From Chromatiales bacterium (lineage in GTDB: Bacteria; Pseudomonadota; Gammaproteobacteria; Thiohalospirales; Thiohalospiraceae): DNA of 5,883 bases. The position numbers were made by a program, and so were the translations under genes. The DNA lies in NCBI GenBank assembly GCA_026984715.1, contig JALSRO010000009.1, positions 1 through 5,883 of the forward strand, read 5' to 3'. Every line of letters starts with the position of its first letter. Positions within the stretch are counted from its first letter, which is position 1. This document shows, one piece after another, positions 1-5,883 of the stretch. A model generated the notes under the pieces. That model ran no database searches, was not told where the DNA came from, and saw nothing but the letters and a program-made list of their open reading frames with translations.

Positions 1-325
1 CGCTTACCTGCTGCTGGTTGCAGTGATGCTGCTGGCCGGGATCGGGTTGTGCTCCCACACCAGCCGTGTGCTCGGCGTTCATGATCACGGCGGTATCGTC
101 TGGGACGAGATTGTCGGTTATTTCATTGCCATGATTGCTGCCCCGGCCGGGTGGGCCTGGGTGGTCGCCGGTTTTCTGCTGTTCCGCCTGTTCGACATCT
201 GGAAACCGTGGCCCATCAACCTGCTGGACAGGAGAGTGTCCGGCGGTACGGGCATCATGCTCGATGATGTCGTTGCCGGAATCTATGCCCTGCTGGTGAT
301 CCAGCTTGCGGCGCTAGTGATTTGA
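1..325 (+). CDS. pgpA: Phosphatidylglycerophosphatase A, C-terminal part (5' end outside window)
   Basis: PgpA is an inner-membrane, Mg-dependent phosphatase that converts phosphatidylglycerophosphate to phosphatidylglycerol in phospholipid synthesis. The reading frame is open from base 2 and gives about 107 residues before TGA at 323-325. The family is usually about 160-175 residues, so roughly the last two thirds is present. Visible family motifs are VHDHGGIVWDEIVGY, with its acidic residues (77-121), then FRLFDIWKPWPI (about 182-220) and GIMLDDVVAG (about 250-280). Hydrophobic stretches lie between them, as expected for a small multi-span membrane protein. A GTG at 23 is not the true start, because family-like hydrophobic sequence continues upstream of it to the window edge. 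The gene ends tail-to-tail with the chemoreceptor gene, 23 bp away. Identification is by motif recognition and is strong. Confidence 0.95.
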   Translation, partial: AYLLLVAVMLLAGIGLCSHTSRVLGVHDHGGIVWDEIVGYFIAMIAAPAGWAWVVAGFLLFRLFDIWKPWPINLLDRRVSGGTGIMLDDVVAGIYALLVIQLAALVI

Positions 326-348
326 GCCCTACGCTTCGCAATCCAACC

Positions 349-2043
349 CTAGAATCTGAATTTGCGCGCCAGCTTACGTAGATCAGAAGATAGTGTGGCT
401 AAGTGATTGCTTGTCTCTACGCCGTGTTTCCCCGCTGCTACAGATTCATTGGCCATGTTGTTTATGTGTGCGATATTGTGTTCGATCTCACCAGTAACCG
501 CGCTCTGTTGTTCAATTGCGCTGGCAATACTTGCATTCATGTCGGCCATTTTTTCCACGGCGGTGGCGATGTTGTCCAGGGAGGTTACTACTTTGGCAAC
601 CTGTTCGACCCCTTCCTCTGCCTGGTTACGACCCTGCTCCATCAGAGTGACAGCCGAGCTTGCTCCCTGCTGCAAGGCTTCGATCATTTTTTCAATTTCT
701 ACTGTGGACTGCTGGGTTTTGCTAGCCAGATTCCTCACCTCATCGGCAACCACGGCGAAACCGCGCCCCTGTTCACCGGCACGGGCAGCCTCTATGGCTG
801 CATTGAGCGCCAGCAGATTGGTCTGCTCCGCAATGTTTTTTATCACAATCAGAACAGTGCCAATCTCGTTACTATGGTTTTCCAGTCTCTTGATGGCATC
901 TGCTGCCTGCCTGACCTCTTCGGCCAGTCCACCAATCGTTGCGGTGGCGCTCTGTACCACCTGTTTGCCTCCGTGTGCTTCATTGCGGGCTTCGTCTGCC
1001 GCTAGTTTGGCTTCTGATGCGTGGGTGGACATCTCCTGAACTGTGGTGGCCAGCTGCGTGATCGCGCTCGTTACCTGGCTGGTTTCACTCATCTGCCTGC
1101 TTGTCCGTTTTTGGCTCTGAACGGCACTATCTTTCATATCATTGGCGCATGCAGTAACCTTGTCCACGGAGCCGGAAAGTTTTCTGATCATGCTCTGAAG
1201 GTTTTCCAGAAAGCGGTTGAAACAACTTGCTAGAACGGATATTTCATCGCTGCCGCCGTCATCAAGGCGAGCAGTCAGGTCTCCCTCACCTGCTGCGATA
1301 TCATTCATGGCATGAGTGATCTTGCGCAAGCGGTCATCGATGGTTTTGCGGTAGATGAAGTACAAAGCAGTGAGTACTCCGGCAAAGGTGAGTACTAGAA
1401 TGAGGATGGTCTCAAAGGCTGTATTGCGGCCGACAGCGAGCTGTTCATCTATAACCGTATCAACCTCCAGAACCCCTCGTACATCCCCGATTTTCCAATC
1501 ATTTTTTGGGGTTTGCGGATGGGCGTTGTGACAGTTGACGCACGCCTCGCTCACCATTCTGTCTGCCATGGCGACGCGAAGTACTTTGTGGCCCTCTTTT
1601 TCTGCTTCTTCGTAGAACGCGCCATCAGGGTTGGTATTCAAATATTTCCAGGCACGTTCTTGAAAATTGTCCAGTTTGCGTGAGCTGCGGTTGGGAAAGG
1701 GAAATTCACTATAGAGCGTGATTGATGTTCCCTCCTGCTCCGAGAGTCTTCCCAGATCGTGGATCATCGTCGCCGGCAGCGGAATAGCCTTGTCATTGCC
1801 CGCGTGATCGATTGCAGGCCGGATCGCCTGGCTTTTCAGTACCGGCTTGATGACGTTCTGGACATAGTATTTGCGCAGCCTCTTGAGCTGCTTGACTGTC
1901 TGCTCTGCGTCGATTATCGCGCCTCGGATGGCACTCTTTTCCATCTGATTAGGGATGAAGTAGGCCATTAACATTAGACAAATGGCAAATATGCCGAAAA
2001 CCGGAATGGTCATTTTCCATAATAGACTGTTTGGTCCTTTCAT
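349..2043 (-). CDS. Methyl-accepting chemotaxis protein with periplasmic heme-c (DUF3365/Tll0287-like) sensor domain
   Basis: A 564-residue transmembrane chemoreceptor. TM1 is about residues 9-30 and acts as an uncleaved anchor. The periplasmic sensor is about 31-210, TM2 about 211-231, HAMP about 231-289, and the cytoplasmic coiled-coil signalling domain runs to the end. The hairpin tip that contacts CheA/CheW is 404-437 ([20 protein letters not shown] and following). The sensor matches the DUF3365/Tll0287-like family: a segment with YSEFPFPNRSS and WKYLNTNPDGAFYEE, then ACVNCHNAHPQTPKNDW and GDVRGVLEVDTVID. CVNCH (C168, C171, H172) is a canonical covalent heme-c site, correctly on the periplasmic side. 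Inference: it senses redox potential or a small heme ligand. There is no C-terminal NWETF-type pentapeptide; the protein ends in ARKFRF. It is the second gene of an operon, 13 bp after the Aer-like gene. The start is supported by AAGGGA a few bases upstream. Its GC is lower than that of its neighbours. Domain calls are firm; the ligand is unknown. Confidence 0.95.
   Translation of the reverse strand: MKGPNSLLWKMTIPVFGIFAICLMLMAYFIPNQMEKSAIRGAIIDAEQTVKQLKRLRKYYVQNVIKPVLKSQAIRPAIDHAGNDKAIPLPATMIHDLGRLSEQEGTSITLYSEFPFPNRSSRKLDNFQERAWKYLNTNPDGAFYEEAEKEGHKVLRVAMADRMVSEACVNCHNAHPQTPKNDWKIGDVRGVLEVDTVIDEQLAVGRNTAFETILILVLTFAGVLTALYFIYRKTIDDRLRKITHAMNDIAAGEGDLTARLDDGGSDEISVLASCFNRFLENLQSMIRKLSGSVDKVTACANDMKDSAVQSQKRTSRQMSETSQVTSAITQLATTVQEMSTHASEAKLAADEARNEAHGGKQVVQSATATIGGLAEEVRQAADAIKRLENHSNEIGTVLIVIKNIAEQTNLLALNAAIEAARAGEQGRGFAVVADEVRNLASKTQQSTVEIEKMIEALQQGASSAVTLMEQGRNQAEEGVEQVAKVVTSLDNIATAVEKMADMNASIASAIEQQSAVTGEIEHNIAHINNMANESVAAGKHGVETSNHLATLSSDLRKLARKFRF
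1528..1542 (-). other. CXXCH heme-c attachment motif in the chemoreceptor sensor
   Basis: Read on the minus strand, these five codons are TGC GTC AAC TGT CAC, giving Cys168-Val-Asn-Cys-His172. In a protein region placed outside the cytoplasmic membrane by TM1 and TM2, this is the standard covalent heme-c binding motif, with His172 as the expected proximal iron ligand. It lies inside the family-typical context ACVNCHNAHP, so it is unlikely to be a chance occurrence. No other cysteine lies in the periplasmic domain (residues 31-210). Confidence 0.9.
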
Positions 2044-2056
2044 TTTTTCCCTTCTA
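2044..2056 (-). promoter_or_regulatory. 13-bp intergenic spacer with ribosome binding site for the heme-c receptor
   Basis: On the minus strand the spacer reads TAGAAGGGAAAAA between the TGA of the Aer-like gene and the ATG of the second receptor. GAAGGGA is a purine-rich Shine-Dalgarno sequence at suitable distance from ATG 2043-2041. It fixes this start and shows that the two receptors are read from one transcript. There is no room for a separate promoter or terminator in the spacer. Confidence 0.8.
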
Positions 2057-3631
2057 TCACTTGCTGTAAAACTGTTCAGCCAGCTGCCACAGGCGATTGG
2101 CCCGCTCGTTGATATCCTTCGCCTCTTCAGCCATCTGCCGGACGTTACCAGAGACAGACTCGGCTCCCTCGCGAATCATGGAGACGTTCCCGCTGACCTC
2201 TGCCGCGACTGCGCTCTGCTCCTCGACCGCGCTGGCTATCATGGTGTTCATGTCGCTGATGGAGGCGACCATGCCGTTGATCTCATCCAGCAGTTCACCG
2301 GCCTTGTTCACCTGTTCGACCCCCTGCTGGGCCTGGCTGCGGCCGTTTTCCATCTCCCGTACCGCATTCTGGCTCCCTTCCTGGAGCCGCTCGATCATGG
2401 ATTGAATCTCCTGGGTAGACTGTTGGGTGCGGTTGGCCAGTGAGCGGACTTCGTCGGCTACCACGGCAAATCCCCGGCCCTGTTCCCCCGCGCGAGCGGC
2501 TTCGATGGCTGCGTTGAGTGCCAGCAGGTTGGTCTGCTCGGCGATGTCGCGGATGACATCCAGAATCTTGCCGATATTTTCCGTCTCCTGCTGCAGCCCC
2601 AGCAGTACGCTGGAGGCGTTCTCCACCGTTTTGGAGATGTGATCGATATTGGTGATGGTCTGATCCACCACCTGCTTGCCACAACTGGCCCGCTTGCTGG
2701 CCTGCTGTGCGGAGCTGGCCGCTTCACTGGTGTTCTGCGCCACCTCCTGAATGGCGGAGACCATCTGCGCCATTGCCGTTGCGACCTGATCGGTTTCCTG
2801 GAACTGCACGGCGACGCTTGCGCCGGCGGCCGCAGCCTTCTGCTGCAGCTCATCTGCAGCCCTGTGCATCGTCTGGGCGGAGTCTGCTATCCGGCCGACG
2901 ATACCGCCAGCCTCTGATTCGAGCATCTTCAGGCTCAGCATCAGCTGTCCTGCCTCATCGTTGCGGCCGGTGTAGATATACTGCATCAACGGATTGTCGA
3001 CCAGTGCCCTGGCCTTTCCGATGGCTGTGTTGAGAGGCCGCAACATCAGATGGATGGCTGCAGCGCCGATGCCCATCGATATCAGACCGGCGACCGCCAT
3101 TGCGGGCAGATTGGCAGGGGCGAACAGTGCGGCCGCCAGCAACGGCAGCAGAGCGATTCCGAAGCCTGCCGTCAGTTTGATGTTCAGACCGAGAGCGCGC
3201 TGTTTTGCCTTTTTGGGAAGTTTGCCTTCGCGCAGGGAGGCGTAGAGCTTCTCTGCCCGCTCAACCAAGGTGCGCTCCGGTTTTCTGCGTACCGACTGGT
3301 ACTCTGCAATCTGGCCGTTTTCTCGAATGGGTGTTACATAAGCGTCGACCCAGTAGTGGTCACCATTGCTGCAGCGGTTTTTGACGATCCCCATCCAGGA
3401 GCGGCCCTTTTTGACATTGGCCCACAGATCCTCGAATGCTTCCGGTGGCATATCGGGGTGACGTACCACGTTGTGGCTCTTGCCCAGCAGCTCCGCCTCC
3501 TCGAACCCGCTGACATCGATGAAGTCGTCGTTTACATAGGTAATGAGTCCTTTCGGATCCGTCGTGGAAAGGATATTGCTGTTGGCTGGAAAATCGAGTT
3601 CTCTTCCTGTTACCGGGTAGTTCTTCTTCAT
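2057..3631 (-). CDS. aer: Aer-like aerotaxis/energy-taxis receptor: FAD-type PAS domain plus MCP signalling domain
   Basis: A 524-residue receptor with a cytoplasmic N-terminal PAS domain (about 15-115), a linker, and two hydrophobic segments (about 152-172 and 176-196) forming a membrane hairpin. A HAMP-like region follows (about 197-250), then the MCP signalling domain to the end (tip 363-396). The PAS domain matches E. coli Aer closely, even in numbering. N34, R57, H58 and D60 of VRHPDMP and W79 of the WMGIVKNR segment are all present; several of these are known in E. coli Aer to be needed for FAD binding or signalling. Family role: FAD senses the redox state of the respiratory chain and controls CheA. 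There is no periplasmic domain and no C-terminal CheR-docking pentapeptide. ATG 3631-3629 is preceded by an AGGA about 7 nt upstream. The gene is first in the operon, behind a sigma-28 promoter about 70-95 bp away. Confidence 0.95.
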   Translation of the reverse strand: MKKNYPVTGRELDFPANSNILSTTDPKGLITYVNDDFIDVSGFEEAELLGKSHNVVRHPDMPPEAFEDLWANVKKGRSWMGIVKNRCSNGDHYWVDAYVTPIRENGQIAEYQSVRRKPERTLVERAEKLYASLREGKLPKKAKQRALGLNIKLTAGFGIALLPLLAAALFAPANLPAMAVAGLISMGIGAAAIHLMLRPLNTAIGKARALVDNPLMQYIYTGRNDEAGQLMLSLKMLESEAGGIVGRIADSAQTMHRAADELQQKAAAAGASVAVQFQETDQVATAMAQMVSAIQEVAQNTSEAASSAQQASKRASCGKQVVDQTITNIDHISKTVENASSVLLGLQQETENIGKILDVIRDIAEQTNLLALNAAIEAARAGEQGRGFAVVADEVRSLANRTQQSTQEIQSMIERLQEGSQNAVREMENGRSQAQQGVEQVNKAGELLDEINGMVASISDMNTMIASAVEEQSAVAAEVSGNVSMIREGAESVSGNVRQMAEEAKDINERANRLWQLAEQFYSK

Positions 3632-3700
3632 TTCCTGTTCCTGACCTGATTACATATCGCAGCGGATGGCTGCGGCTTGCGTGGCTGCACTTGTGACTAC

Positions 3701-3727
3701 TTATCGGGGAACGCCACAAAATCTTTA
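3701..3727 (-). promoter_or_regulatory. Sigma-28 (FliA) promoter of the two-receptor operon
   Basis: On the minus strand the sequence is TAAAGATT, then 11 bases, then CCCGATAA. The FliA consensus is TAAAGTTT-N11-GCCGATAA. This gives 7 of 8 matches in the -35 element, 7 of 8 in the -10 element, and exactly consensus spacing. The element faces the Aer-like gene, and the predicted transcript start near 3693 leaves a leader of about 60 nt. Chemoreceptors are typical class III flagellar genes, so position, orientation and target agree. AT-rich DNA lies just upstream. Confidence 0.88.
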
Positions 3728-3922
3728 ATTTTTGTTACATATTTTTCACATCTTAATATTATGAAAATCTTATGTATTTTCTTGTCCGGAAGGGGAATGT
3801 GGGACTGTATCCATTGATGTTTCCTCCATCCGATACCTGGTCTTGTCAAGGGCGTAGTCACAGAGCGGTGGCAGTGGCAGTCGGATGAAAATTCACGTGA
3901 AATGACGAAGAACCATCGAAAA

Positions 3923-3938
3923 AGGCCCTGGATGGCCT
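3923..3938 (-). terminator. Possible weak intrinsic terminator on the minus strand
   Basis: On the minus strand AGGCC and GGCCT form a 5-bp GC-rich stem around a 6-base loop, followed at once by a run of T residues (TTTTC). This is the form of a rho-independent terminator, but the stem is short. No minus-strand gene lies upstream to need it. If real, it could stop antisense transcription coming from the exporter genes before it reaches the receptor promoter. A chance palindrome is equally possible. Confidence 0.3.
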
Positions 3939-3973
3939 ATTCGATTGCGGCGCCGGGGCGATTGATCCCCCAT

Positions 3974-3992
3974 CCCCTATATTTTCGAGGGG
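3974..3992. repeat. Short inverted repeat CCCCT-N9-AGGGG
   Basis: A perfect 5-bp inverted repeat with a 9-base AT-rich centre, directly abutting a TTGACG hexamer (3993-3998) that resembles a -35 element. No acceptable -10 element lies 16-18 bp downstream. It could be an operator half-site pair or a chance palindrome; no T-tract follows on either strand. Confidence 0.3.
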
Positions 3993-4011
3993 TTGACGAT
4001 ATTGAAAATGG

Positions 4012-4030
4012 CAGCACATCTCTGTGCCTG
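4012..4030. repeat. Short inverted repeat/hairpin upstream of the exporter genes
   Basis: GCACA (4014-4018) and TGTGC (4023-4027) pair perfectly around a TCTC loop. The stem extends by two more base pairs (C4012-G4030 and A4013-T4029) if C4028 is bulged. It sits about 85-105 bp upstream of the adaptor start, where an operator or leader hairpin could lie. No poly-T follows, so it is not a terminator for plus-strand transcription. Confidence 0.3.
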
Positions 4031-4115
4031 AATTGACCTATAGTTTCTGTATGATCGGTGCAGCCTGCCCAAGTATGGCGGGCGATCCGATATGTGACTG
4101 CCGAGGGGGAAGAAT

Positions 4116-5261
4116 ATGGCTACAAAACGGTTCAGGCTGATTGCGCTTCTCCTGCTCATGGCGCTGGCCGCCGTGGCGCTCACCGCTTGGCTGGGTTACA
4201 GCAAGCCGGTCCGGGTGGCGGTCAGGGTGGTCGAGCAGGGGCTGGTGCAGGATACGGTGGCCAACACCCGGGCCGGAACGGTCGAGGCGTGCCATCGCGC
4301 CGGTCTGTCGCCGCCTGCCGGGGGGCAGGTTGTCCGCCTGCCGGTGCAGGAGGGGGATCGGGTCGAGCAGGGGCAGGTGCTGATGGAGTTCTGGAACGAG
4401 GATCGGGTCGCGGAGGTGGCGCTGGCCCGCAGCGAGGTGGTAGCCGCCCGGGCGCGCGCCCGGCAGAGCTGTGTGATGGCGGAGCTGGCACAGCGGGAGG
4501 CGCAGCGTCTGCGCCGGTTGCGCAGGTCGGAGCTGGTTTCGGAGGAGGCGGTGGACAAGGCGGACAGTGATGCCCGCGGTCAGCAGGCCGCCTGCCGGGC
4601 GGCGCAGGCCTCCATCGGCGTCGCCCAGGGGCGGCTGAAGGTGGCAGAGGCGGTGCTGGAGCGCACCCGGCTCACTGCGCCCTTCGCCGGTATCGTGGCG
4701 GAGGTGAACGGCGAACTGGGCGAGTTCGTGACGCCGTCGCCGGTGGGTGTCCCCACGCCGCCGGCGGTGGACCTAGTGGATATCGGCTGCCTCTATGTGT
4801 CGGCCCCCATCGACGAGGTGGATGCACCGCGGATCCGCGTGGGCATGAGCGCCAGCATCGCCCTGGATGCCTTTCCCGGCAAGCGCTTCGCCGGCAGGGT
4901 GCGCCGCACCGCCCCCTATGTGCTGGATGTGGAGAAACAGGCGCGCACCGTGGATGTGGAGGTGGAGTTCCTCCATGCCGCAGATACGACAAACATGCTG
5001 CCCGGCTACAGCGCGGATATCGAGGTGATCCTGGCGCGGCGGGACAAGGCGCTGCGTATCCCCACCGAGGCGCTCCTGGAGGGGAACAGGGTGCTGGTGC
5101 TGGGGGCGGACGGGGTGCTGCAGCAGCGCCAGGTCGAAACCGGCCTGGGCAACTGGGTCTGGACCGAGGTCACCAGCGGCCTGCAGGCGGGCGATGAGGT
5201 GGTGGTCTCCCTGGATCGGGAGGGGGTGGCAGCCGGAGCGCGCGCCGAGCGGGATGATTGA
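4116..5261 (+). CDS. MacA/HlyD-family periplasmic adaptor (membrane fusion protein)
   Basis: A 381-residue protein that would bridge an inner-membrane exporter to the outer membrane. A single N-terminal hydrophobic anchor spans about 7-26. The first lipoyl half is about 55-95 (GGQVVRLPVQEGDRVEQGQVL). A long alpha-hairpin covers about 96-182, with its turn near 138-142. The second lipoyl half is about 184-206 (RLTAPFAGIVAEVNGELGEF). A beta-barrel (about 215-305, with APIDEVDAPRIRVGM) and a membrane-proximal domain (about 305-370, with LRIPTEALLEGNRVLVL) follow. This order is that of adaptors serving MacB-type ABC exporters. The next gene is an ABC ATPase overlapping by 8 nt, which supports that pairing over an RND pump. 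ATG is preceded by GAGGGGGAAG, a strong ribosome site. It has four cysteines (C59, C119, C160, C225), notable in a periplasmic protein. The substrate cannot be inferred. Confidence 0.9.
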   Translation: MATKRFRLIALLLLMALAAVALTAWLGYSKPVRVAVRVVEQGLVQDTVANTRAGTVEACHRAGLSPPAGGQVVRLPVQEGDRVEQGQVLMEFWNEDRVAEVALARSEVVAARARARQSCVMAELAQREAQRLRRLRRSELVSEEAVDKADSDARGQQAACRAAQASIGVAQGRLKVAEAVLERTRLTAPFAGIVAEVNGELGEFVTPSPVGVPTPPAVDLVDIGCLYVSAPIDEVDAPRIRVGMSASIALDAFPGKRFAGRVRRTAPYVLDVEKQARTVDVEVEFLHAADTTNMLPGYSADIEVILARRDKALRIPTEALLEGNRVLVLGADGVLQQRQVETGLGNWVWTEVTSGLQAGDEVVVSLDREGVAAGARAERDD

Positions 5262-5883
5262 GCTCTCCCATATCCACCGCAACTTTCAGGTGGGGGAGCA
5301 GACGGTTCACGCGCTGGATGATGTGAATCTGACCGTCGAGGCGGGGGAGTATCTCTCCATCATGGGGCCCTCCGGCTCCGGCAAATCCACCCTGCTCAAC
5401 CTGATCGGTCTGCTGGACCGCCCCACCTCCGGCATCTACCGGCTGGATGGCCAGGATGTCACTGCGCTGAGCGACCGGGAGCAGGCCGAGGTGCGCAACC
5501 GGCGCATCGGTTTCGTATTCCAGGCGTTCCATCTGGTGCCGCGGCTGACCGCGGCGGAGAATGTGGAGCTGCCGCTGATCCTGGCGGGGATCCCCCCGGC
5601 GCAGCGCCGGGAGCGGGTGGCGCAGGCGCTGGCGGCGCTGGATCTCTCCGATCGCAGCCAGCACAAGCCGGAGCAGCTCTCCGGCGGACAGCGCCAGCGG
5701 GTTGCCATCGCCCGGGCCACGGTGATGCAGCCGGCGCTGCTGCTGGCCGATGAGCCAACCGGCAATCTGGACCACAGCTCGGGGCAGGGGGTGGTGCGCA
5801 TCCTGGAGCGGCTCAACAATGCCGGCATCACCCTGATCGTGGTCACCCATGACCCGGAGATCGGGCAGCGGGCGCGCCGCCGT
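5254..5883 (+). CDS. ABC transporter ATP-binding protein, MacB/LolD type (3' end outside window)
   Basis: The frame opens at ATG 5254 and stays open for 210 codons to the window edge. It shows every ATPase motif in order: Walker A GPSGSGKST (38-46), Q-loop Gln90 (VFQAF), signature LSGGQ (142-146), Walker B LLLADE with catalytic Glu167 (162-167), the D-loop GNLD, and switch His199 (VVTHD). The motif pattern, including DEPTGNLD, is that of the MacB/LolD/FtsE group, which powers export or extraction by mechanotransmission rather than import. The start overlaps the adaptor stop (ATGATTGA). The nearby purine-rich sequence is only moderate, so translational coupling is likely. The C-terminus is missing, so it is not possible to tell whether this is a stand-alone ATPase with a separate permease or an ATPase-permease fusion like MacB. 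Confidence 0.93.
   Translation, partial: MIELSHIHRNFQVGEQTVHALDDVNLTVEAGEYLSIMGPSGSGKSTLLNLIGLLDRPTSGIYRLDGQDVTALSDREQAEVRNRRIGFVFQAFHLVPRLTAAENVELPLILAGIPPAQRRERVAQALAALDLSDRSQHKPEQLSGGQRQRVAIARATVMQPALLLADEPTGNLDHSSGQGVVRILERLNNAGITLIVVTHDPEIGQRARRR

Larger units (their letters stand above)
3728..4115. other. Divergent intergenic region without a recognised gene
   Basis: This stretch separates the receptor operon (minus) from the exporter genes (plus). No open frame here has a credible start, ribosome site and recognisable product. It begins with a markedly AT-rich patch (about 3719-3780) directly upstream of the FliA promoter. It continues with mixed-composition DNA carrying three short inverted repeats (3923-3938, 3974-3992, 4012-4030). 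The promoter of the exporter genes is expected near its right end, but I could not identify a convincing -35/-10 pair. No tRNA, riboswitch or CRISPR-like structure was seen. Confidence 0.6.

Noticed and set aside
23..25. GTG as the start of the first gene
   Set aside because: The frame is open to the window edge with hydrophobic PgpA-like sequence upstream, and the protein would be too short for the family.
403..1039. Long plus-strand open frames of about 200 residues opposite the heme-c receptor
   Set aside because: They lie antisense to a confidently identified chemoreceptor signalling domain, have no recognisable motifs or ribosome site, and overlap one another in different frames.
3732..3762. 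Sigma-70-like hexamers (TTGTTA with TAATAT or TATTAT) on the plus strand in the AT-rich patch
   Set aside because: Such matches are expected by chance in AT-rich DNA, spacing or match is poor, and no gene starts close downstream.
4033..4055. TTGACC and TATGAT as a sigma-70 promoter for the exporter genes
   Set aside because: The hexamers are only 11 bp apart, far below the usual 16-18 bp, and no better-spaced partner was found for either.
3977..4183. A 68-residue minus-strand frame across the exporter start
   Set aside because: It begins inside the adaptor gene opposite its signal anchor, has no family resemblance and runs through the intergenic repeats.
5170..5850. A 226-residue minus-strand open frame opposite the adaptor end and ABC ATPase
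   Set aside because: It is a shadow of high-GC coding sequence; the plus strand carries all ABC ATPase motifs in order.

Overview
This 5.9 kb window looks like chromosome from a motile, Gram-negative gammaproteobacterium. The evidence is a PgpA-type inner-membrane phosphatase, an Aer receptor very close to the enterobacterial one, a well-preserved FliA (sigma-28) flagellar-regulon promoter, a periplasmic c-type heme site that implies a cytochrome c maturation system, and a periplasmic adaptor/ABC exporter pair. The species cannot be named from this sequence.

Layout. Bases 1-325 (+) hold the C-terminal part of pgpA (phosphatidylglycerophosphatase A). It converges, across only 23 bp and with no visible terminator, on a two-gene chemoreceptor operon read on the minus strand. 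That operon starts at a sigma-28 promoter (3701-3727). Its first gene is an Aer-like receptor with an FAD-type PAS domain (3631 to 2057). After 13 bp comes a second methyl-accepting chemotaxis protein (2043 to 349), whose periplasmic sensor is a DUF3365/Tll0287-like domain with a CXXCH heme-c motif. Bases 3632-4115 are a 484 bp intergenic region with the promoter, an AT-rich patch and three small inverted repeats. One repeat resembles a weak terminator on the minus strand. Bases 4116-5261 (+) encode a MacA/HlyD-like periplasmic adaptor, overlapped by 8 nt by an ABC-transporter ATPase of the MacB/LolD type (5254 to the window edge). The permease part would lie beyond the window.

How the parts work together. 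The two receptors probably give this cell two redox inputs to one chemotaxis pathway. Aer would read the cytoplasmic or electron-transport redox state through FAD. The heme-c receptor would read redox potential or a heme ligand on the periplasmic side. Both have nearly the same signalling tip, so they should feed the same CheA/CheW arrays. The exporter genes are divergent from this operon and compositionally distinct (higher GC). They look like an independent tripartite-type efflux or lipid/peptide export system.

The most interesting item is the co-transcribed pair of flavin-PAS and heme-c receptors under a flagellar sigma factor. The parts belong to known families. Whether this pairing has been described cannot be judged without a database search.
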